Source: Pachyseris speciosa (Eukaryota > Cnidaria > Anthozoa > Scleractinia > Pachyseridae). From it: a stretch of 64,000 bases of DNA. The position numbers were made by a program, and so were the translations under genes. A model generated the notes under the pieces. It saw only the letters and a list, made by a program, of their open reading frames with translations, was not told the DNA's origin and did no database searches. Shown piece after piece: positions 57,868 through 64,000 of the stretch (positions are counted from its first letter, which is position 1; each line of letters starts with the position of its first letter). The stretch is taken from positions 192,501 through 256,500 of the forward strand of contig JAEMWC010000353.1 of NCBI GenBank assembly GCA_016490735.1. Direction: 5' to 3'.

Positions 57868-60368
57868 AACAGGTTTAACCTGTTGTCATTACAGAGCGTA
57901 CCACACGGAATGCTGTCCTCGCAGCTTTTGGCAATGTAATGCGCGAGAATCGTGAACTATTCCATGCGAACTGAAGTGCTTTCTCGGTAGCTTAGATTCA
58001 AGATTAGACTACTGACTCGTGTAATTATCGGACTGTTTTCTGTTGCTGTTCAGTCTGAGAGGGTCAGTGTTTCGAGGGGAGCAATGTCTCTTATTTTCCT
58101 CCTACTTCAAATAGCCAAAAATATATATTTCTATCAACGAAACGAAGCTCAAAAATGATCTGTTTGTTCAGAAAATGGGATTAAATTTCTGCTGCTTTGG
58201 ATTTCCAGGTTGAATATGTTTGGTACTTATAATTTAAATTTTGGTCTTTTCTCGAAGTTTCTTAATCTGAGGGCAACTTTATGTTGATTGAGGCAATGCG
58301 AAATTCCGCTGGCATTGCTTTCCCTTACCTCATTCCCGTCAAAGCCCACTGTGATCGGAATCGGATTTCTCCCAGTAGTTTGTAATACTAATTAAAAAAT
58401 GGAGGTTATGAGAATAAAATAAATGATCATTATCGATTATTGCCGTCTGGTTTAACTTAAAAGAAAATCCCCAACGTAAACAACATCGTGAAAACTAAAA
58501 ACCAAGATCTTGCATCAAATCGGATGTTTCTATATTTAGGTCCACCTCGCTACCAGGGCCTCTCCTCTTCCTGCCCCTCTCTCGCTCCATGGGGTGGGAA
58601 GAGGACAGACCCTGGGAACGAGGTTGCATTTAGGTAAGGATTCAACTAGCGAATAATCTTTGTCTTTTACCAGTTTTACTAGCTGGGTTAAGTTGTTTCA
58701 CTTTTTGCGCAAATGAGGAAGGGGCAGCACGAAATGTCAGGCATGCAGGTTTGTGCTAACCATTTGCGGGATATCTCGAGATGGGCACGGGACGCGTCTC
58801 TCTCACGGAAGACAATTTGCACGCGAGCGCCCGCGTGTTTCTCTTTCTTTAATATCCCTACTCGGACTCTAAGAACAGGAGTGTTTGTAGTTTGACTCCA
58901 TCTGTTCGATTCTCTTTTGATCCCATTTTGTTGCCTGACACACTAGTTTGCTTGACAAAAGCTTAGTAGATACCAACATGGATGATCAGAAAGTTACTAA
59001 ACCAGTATTAACACACAAGACTTCGTCTTACAAATTTATTCAAATCTAACAACCTGGAGCACTGTAGCTCCTCTTACATAAGTTTTTGTCACACATGTTA
59101 CTAAGTAAACAGCTCATTCATTTTACAGTTTTTACTGTCAAAAAAACTTGTAATATCTGGTATGTTCATGAATTCTTCTAAGTAATCCTAAATGTTGCTA
59201 AAAGTAACATTGGTCAAACCACTCGGCTCATTTACTGTTGTGCAGCATAGCGATTTGTCTGAATCCTAACAGATAATCTTCACAGTAGAATTAGTTTACT
59301 TTCCATAACGCAAAATATATACAATTTACCACTATTACAAACTAATTCATTTTTTTTCTCGTTTGTTGTTTACTATTGAAAATATGTTGCACGTTTCCTC
59401 CAAACTAGACAGTAGAATATCTTTAACTTGTAACCACACTGACAGTAACTGGTACTAAAAGCGATTTTTCGGTTTTAACTCCAGCATTTGGCCTTTGACA
59501 ACTTCAAAATTTTGTTGCCTCGGTTGAACAGGAAAGCCTCAGTTTTCTGTTTCACCTGACGTGTCAAATTATCTAGATTCTACTGTCTGTTTGTTTTCAC
59601 ATATAACTACAACGGATTTGGTATCCCCGTAAACGTTCAGCCGTAAATAAGTAAAATTCTCTGCGCACACATTGATCGAAGCAGCGAGGTGACCACAAGT
59701 GTTATTAGTACAAAACAAATTCAGCTTTTTAAGCTAACTCACTACTTTAATCTATGATGACACCTGCTTTGGAAATTATCTTTTGATTAATAAGCTTATG
59801 TGTTTTGTCTCCGAAAAATTCTAATGTTAAGCATATTTTTACCACTCTGTGAACACACCAATTTCAACTGATAACAAACTTCTAACCAGGCCTCAGCTAA
59901 AACGACACACACAAAAAACCTCAAACCTTTAAACGTTAATAAATCTGGATGTCTACCATTTAATCGGAAAAACTGGTTGGTCCGGCGACGGCTGCAGTAA
60001 CTGGACGCATCAAAAACCCAAATGCGTGCGTGTTCCATTCGAACGAACATTCCCAACTGTCGGGTTTACAGAGCGATCCAAGCCGAAAGGCCTGGAACTG
60101 GTAGAAATGAGAAAATGGAACGCACATTTCCTTTGGGAATATTTTAAAATACGTATTTTTCTTTCAAGAAATCCGTTTGGGAAGACCAAACTAGGCTTTC
60201 CATTCCAACCGAAATTTCCGGATTTTTTTGGTAAATGGTAAACAACCCCCTACCGCGCGCACAATAGAACAGCACGTGATCAGTGCATGACTAAAAAGTG
60301 GCATGATCTTCAGCACGTGCTCACGTCAGCTTGATTGACGAGGGCCGCCAGTTTTCAGTACAAAAGTT
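57868..60368. other. eIF3c 3' flank, copy 2
   Basis: It is homologous to 18,046-21,493. Compared with copy 1 it lacks about 480 bp near 58,163 and lacks the MITEs at 20138 and 20924. It keeps the short CAACCTCG-type foldback (about 58,545-58,627). No gene was recognised apart from the exon that follows. Confidence 0.55.
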
Positions 60369-60491
60369 ATGGAACCTGACGCTAAAACGAAACGTTTTTT
60401 TCGAGTATCAGCCGAAGAAATTCACCATCTAATGGGAGGAAAAGTTTCGGGCAATGCAAGAAAACTGAGCATATTCTACTTTTTCAGGTAC
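60369..60491 (+). pseudogene. First exon of a Crypton/DUF3504-like gene, copy 2
   Basis: This is the counterpart of 21494-21616 and reads MEPDAKTKRFFRVSAEEI, then HHLMGGKVSGNARKLS up to the same CAG-GTACTT border. Two or three substitutions separate the copies. No further exons are seen. Confidence 0.45.
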
Positions 60492-60899
60492 TTTTCAACA
60501 TTTGTAAGTTATTCATTCAGCAGGCTTGTGAATAAAGAAGTGTTCTTCTAGCTACTGCCATCTTTGTTTGTTTGTTTTTTTCGTTTTGCAGTGATTGTTG
60601 AACAGAAAGACTCGGTATATAACAAAGCACTTAATGTATAATCCCTCGGGAAACTAATTAGTTTTGGTTTCCCAAGAGTCAGGCAAGTGTTTCGCACTTC
60701 ATCCGTTATGTCGTTAAAATAAAAATTTGAGCTGTTCAGTTTGAAGATAACTTAAGCTTACTGTGCTTGGGTGCTTCAGCCAAATAAGTCTTAATTCGCG
60801 CCTTCATGGGCTATTTTCTTGTAAGAGATGTTTTTTAAAAGATGTTTAGTTTACAATAATTGCTCACTTTCCCTCAGATATCTTTTGACTGGATGTTTC

Positions 60900-63800
60900 T
60901 CAGATTAACAGTCTGCAATTACTGTGCTTGAGTGCGTCTCTCAAGTGCTCCTTACAGTCATTGGTTATGTTGTTACTCCAGAGGTCTAAGCTGTTTAATT
61001 TACAATTGCTATCCTTGAGTGCGTCAGCAAAGTGTTTGGCGCTTCATGGTTATGTTGTTATTTGAGAGGTCTAAGCTGTTTAATTTACAATTGCTATCCT
61101 TGAGTGCGTCAGCAAAGTGTTTGGCGCTTCATTGGTTATGTTGTTAAATGAGAGGTTAAGCTGTTTAATTTACAATTGCTATTCTTGAGTGCGTCAGCAA
61201 AGTGTTTGGCTGCTTCATGGGTTATGTTGTTATTTGAGAGGTCTAAGCTGTTTAATTTACAATTGCTATCCTTGAGTGCGTCAGCAAAGTGTTTGGCGCT
61301 TCATTGGTTATGTTGTTAAATGAGAGGTCTAAGCTGTTTAATTTACAATTGCTATCCTTGAGTGCGTCAGCCAAGTGTTTGGCGCTTCATGGGTTATGTT
61401 GTTAAATGAGAGGTATAAGCTGTTTAATTTACAATTGCTATCCTTGAGTGCGTCAGCCAAGTGTTTGGCGCCTTCATTGGTTATGTTGTTACCTGTGAGG
61501 TTTAAGCTGTTTAATTTACAATTGCTATCCTTGAGTGCGTCAGCCAAGTGTTTGGCGCCTTCATGGGTTATGTTGTTACCTGAGAGGTTTAAGCTGTTTA
61601 ATTTACAATTGCTATCCTTGAGTGCGTCAGCAAAGTGTTTGGCAGCTTCATGGGTTATGTTGTTAAATCTGAGGTTTAAGCTCTTTAGTTCACAATTTGT
61701 TTTACTTTCATCGTTCCCGTTAACAATCAACTTTAGAACCTCTACACAACCTAAAGACCCAATATTGTTGTCTTCTAAATTCATGCTTGTTATTTTCGTA
61801 GCATTTTTTAGGACGTTCACGACAGCTGCACAGTCAACAGGTGCGAGCGAACATTCACTAAAATCTACCGCATTAAAACCAATAGTCGCTAATTTGTTTT
61901 GTACAGATAAATGCTGCTTTACATTGATCTCCTGTATACACTTACATAAGTTCACAGCTAGTTCTTTGTCGTCCTTAGTAGCGGGCCAACAGGTCAGCTC
62001 CACTGGCTCTGAATCTTCTTCCATGTCCATCAGTTCCTGTTCTGTCGTCTGTTTGGTCGATGTGGGAAGAAGGGCGGCAAAGATATCACTGTTTTCTTCT
62101 TTTCCGTCAGGGTCAGGCTCGAGCAATCCAGCCACAAACTGCAGCACCATTTGCCATGCACCTTTGTTGATGTGGTTGGAAACGAACTCTCGCAACTCCT
62201 CTCTATTCATGGTGTCTGTCACATGCTTGGCTGCGAAGAATTCTTGCAGCGTTAAGTGCATAAAGCAAAATTGAGGTCTGGGTGGTTCACTCAGTGAAGG
62301 AGATTTCGCGTCTGGCAAACGGTGAAGCAGGCCACAGTCCTCAAGCCCTTCAACTTCGCTCGATCCAAAGATTAGCGTTCCTTGTTCAATCCCTTCAAAG
62401 GCAATTTTTCCCAGTTTATTGAACACCGTCTCATTTTCAGGTTTCAGTTGATCAAATCTTTTGAACATGTAGGAGTCCAAGTCAGTGTTAGAGGAGCTGG
62501 CTTTATTATTACGATTGTGTTTAAAGAAGAAAATCTTGACGGTGATGCTGTAAATATCGGTGAGCTTTGAAGGAAGGTTTTGTATTTTGTTCTTAATGAT
62601 GTGTAGGAGGCAGTGGCAAATTATGAAACAATTAACGGGGATGTAGGATAAAGAGAAAATGTTTATGTTTGACTTGATGTGTTTCCACATTGTTTCTTTT
62701 TTGTTTTTTGCATCATGGTCACCTTCAGTGAATTTCTCCACGTACTCTTCAACTTTCTCCTCCGTGAAGCCAAGGATTTCCACAGTTCTATCAAAGTGGA
62801 GATGTTTTACGCATGGCATAGCAGTTGGCCGTGAAGTGGTGATAACGGTGGCACCGCTGAGAAGTTTTCCCGACACTAACTTCCTGTACAGACAGTGGAC
62901 AGGCATCTTTTCCTTCACGTTGTTGTTGTAATCTGAATCAGCTTTGGAGATGTCTTCCCTTGCAGAAAATTCGTCAACTCCATCAAATATCAGAAGTACT
63001 TTGCTTGGGTTTGTAATAATGTGATCCCACACCTCATCGCCCAGCTGTTCTACTGTCTCTGCTTGATCCAACAATTCACGAAGACTGGTTAGCTTATTGG
63101 GATCCGAATTAAAGCGCCTGAATTTGACAAGGAAGGCGACGTGAAAGCGGCTTTCTTCTCTTGCCCACATTCGAAGAAGCTTAGTGCTGAACATTGTCTT
63201 TCCGATTCCAGGACGACCGACAACAAGAACATGCTTGTTTTGTTCATCAATAATGTCTTGTGGCCGCTCAAACTGTGATCGCTTCGCAATGTTGGGTTTG
63301 GGGTATACTTTGAGTTGTTTTCTTCTGTCTTCATGAAACTTAAGGTCAGCTCTGCCTTCATGAGTAACAACATTTACATAAATTTCGTCAATAATCATAT
63401 CTTTGGGTTCTGGGCCCTCGCCTGGATTTAATCGGAAAGGTTGTTTAAGATCATCAGGTTGGTCTGTGTTTTTTATGACATTCTCTTTTATGATTTTTAT
63501 TGCGGTTTGCACTTGTTGTGATTGTTCGCGTGGAGGTTGAGGCTCCAGTTCATGCAAAGGTAGGAGAGGGTCTCCAGGGCTGGATTTTAGATGATCAGAA
63601 TAAAAGTGCGAGTTTTCCGTAAAACTTCCATCTCTTTCTTCATTTCTTGCTCTTGACAGAATACAAACAATTTCAATCAAAACGAGAAAGGCGAAAATCC
63701 CATTAACCACAGCCACGGCAACAACCCAAAAGGTTTTCTTGGTTGCTCTCTGATTGTGGCATTTGTATGTTCTTTCGAAGCTTCCCGATGAATTTGCTTT

Positions 63801-64000
63801 CTTGTCATCAACGTCTTCCACCGAATTACACGTAAAGTTTGAGGGAAAACTACCAGGATAAAGAACTTGGGTTTGCAAGACGATGAAAAGTATCGCTAAA
63901 GCAAATCTGGCGACAAGTTGGCAACAGTACGCCACGAAAAGCCGTCTTCCAGTAAGGATGGCATCAGGTCGCGGGAGGAGTAGTTCGGCATCTGCGTTCG
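60900..64000 (-). CDS. NACHT-LRR receptor (NLR) with connexin-like N-terminal membrane domain; 5' end beyond window, LRR end frameshifted
   Basis: A single open frame runs from the window edge down to 61338. The visible N-terminal part has a membrane segment (LVARFALAILFIVLQTQVLY, about 63,850-63,915), a loop with two Cys (FTC and YKCHNQRATKKT) and a second membrane segment (about 63,654-63,731). A linker follows, then a NACHT NTPase with Walker A GRPGIGKT (63195-63218), Walker B LLIFDGVDEF (about 62,970-63,000), a TTSRPTA sensor, and FMHLTLQEFFAAKHV near 62,225-62,268. From about 61,700 come 28-residue RNase-inhibitor-type LRRs (LNSLNLSGNNITHEGAKHLA). A missing C near 61,383 ends the frame early at 61338. 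LRR sequence continues to a conserved stop at 60900-60902. NLRs are intracellular innate sensors. The membrane domain suggests a membrane-anchored or channel-like receptor. Confidence 0.85.
60905..61690 (-). repeat. 84-bp LRR-coding tandem repeat array (about nine units)
   Basis: The anchor word GAGTGCGTCAGC recurs about every 84-87 bp (near 61,019, 61,104, 61,187, 61,275, 61,363, 61,448, 61,535 and 61,622), plus a diverged last unit near 60,935. Units are nearly identical at the DNA level. Several share the same 1-base deletion (GGCGCTTCAT instead of GGCGCCTTCAT). The copy-1 remnant keeps only about four units. Confidence 0.9.

Larger units (their letters stand above)
44121..61300. repeat. 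Segmental duplication, copy 2 (about 17 kb)
   Basis: This is the partner of 6036-22393. The left breakpoint is sharp at AGTAAAGAAACATACAGCTC (44121). The right end is ambiguous because it falls inside a repeated LRR array. Copy-2-specific insertions are the 45.6-kb foldback, a pogo-type MITE (46569-46959), a 3.4-kb block (47,070-50,525) and a short poly-A insertion (51519-51573). Copy-2 deletions lie near 57,553 and 58,163. Confidence 0.9.

Noticed and set aside
61375..62274. 299-codon plus-strand frame
   Set aside because: It is a shadow of the minus-strand NLR coding sequence.

Overview
This window is intron-rich, repeat-laden eukaryotic DNA. It most likely comes from an anthozoan cnidarian such as a stony coral, although the species cannot be read from the sequence. 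The supporting signs are an intron-rich eIF3c gene, a NACHT-LRR receptor with RNase-inhibitor-type repeats, a P2X7-ballast-like cysteine domain, tRNA-derived SINEs, Penelope-like reverse transcriptase relics, many foldback/MITE elements and a TTAGGG-type interstitial repeat. Most long open frames are short shadows. The real coding signal is carried by short exons with GT/AG borders.

The layout is a tandem segmental duplication. Copy 1 (about 6,036-22,393) and copy 2 (about 44,121-61,300) each hold the 3' half of eIF3c on the plus strand. Each then has a short exon resembling a Crypton/DUF3504-type gene, and the 3' LRR end of an NLR gene on the minus strand. Copy 1 of eIF3c enters from the left edge at base 52 and ends at 18,045. 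Copy 2 has a longer 5' part (from 37,378) and ends at 57,867. Both are damaged. Copy 1 has one nonsense codon and one frameshift in a homopolymer. Copy 2 has four nonsense codons, a 4-base frameshift, an exon lying in inverted orientation and missing exons. The NLR in copy 2 is long (60,900 to beyond 64,000, minus strand). Its visible N-terminal part looks like the second half of a connexin-type channel domain joined to NACHT and LRRs.

Between the duplicated blocks (22.4-44.1 kb) lie mostly mobile elements and relic genes: a transposase-like gene fragment (25.7-27.0 kb), a cysteine-rich/P2X7-ballast-like gene on the minus strand (28.4-29.7 kb), a Mutator-like long-TIR element with a PIF/Harbinger-type MITE nested inside it (31.4-32.9 kb), another Harbinger-type element carrying a possible CIDE-N exon (34.3-34.8 kb), an IS630/Tc1-like DDE relic (36.2-36.8 kb) and SINEs. 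The large first intron (92-5,203) holds a 46-bp minisatellite split by a long-inverted-repeat element with Penelope-like coding relics. That element contains a further MITE.

Comparing the two duplicated blocks gives empty and filled sites, so several insertions can be placed after the duplication, with their target-site duplications visible. No prokaryotic operons, CRISPR arrays or intact rRNA genes are seen.
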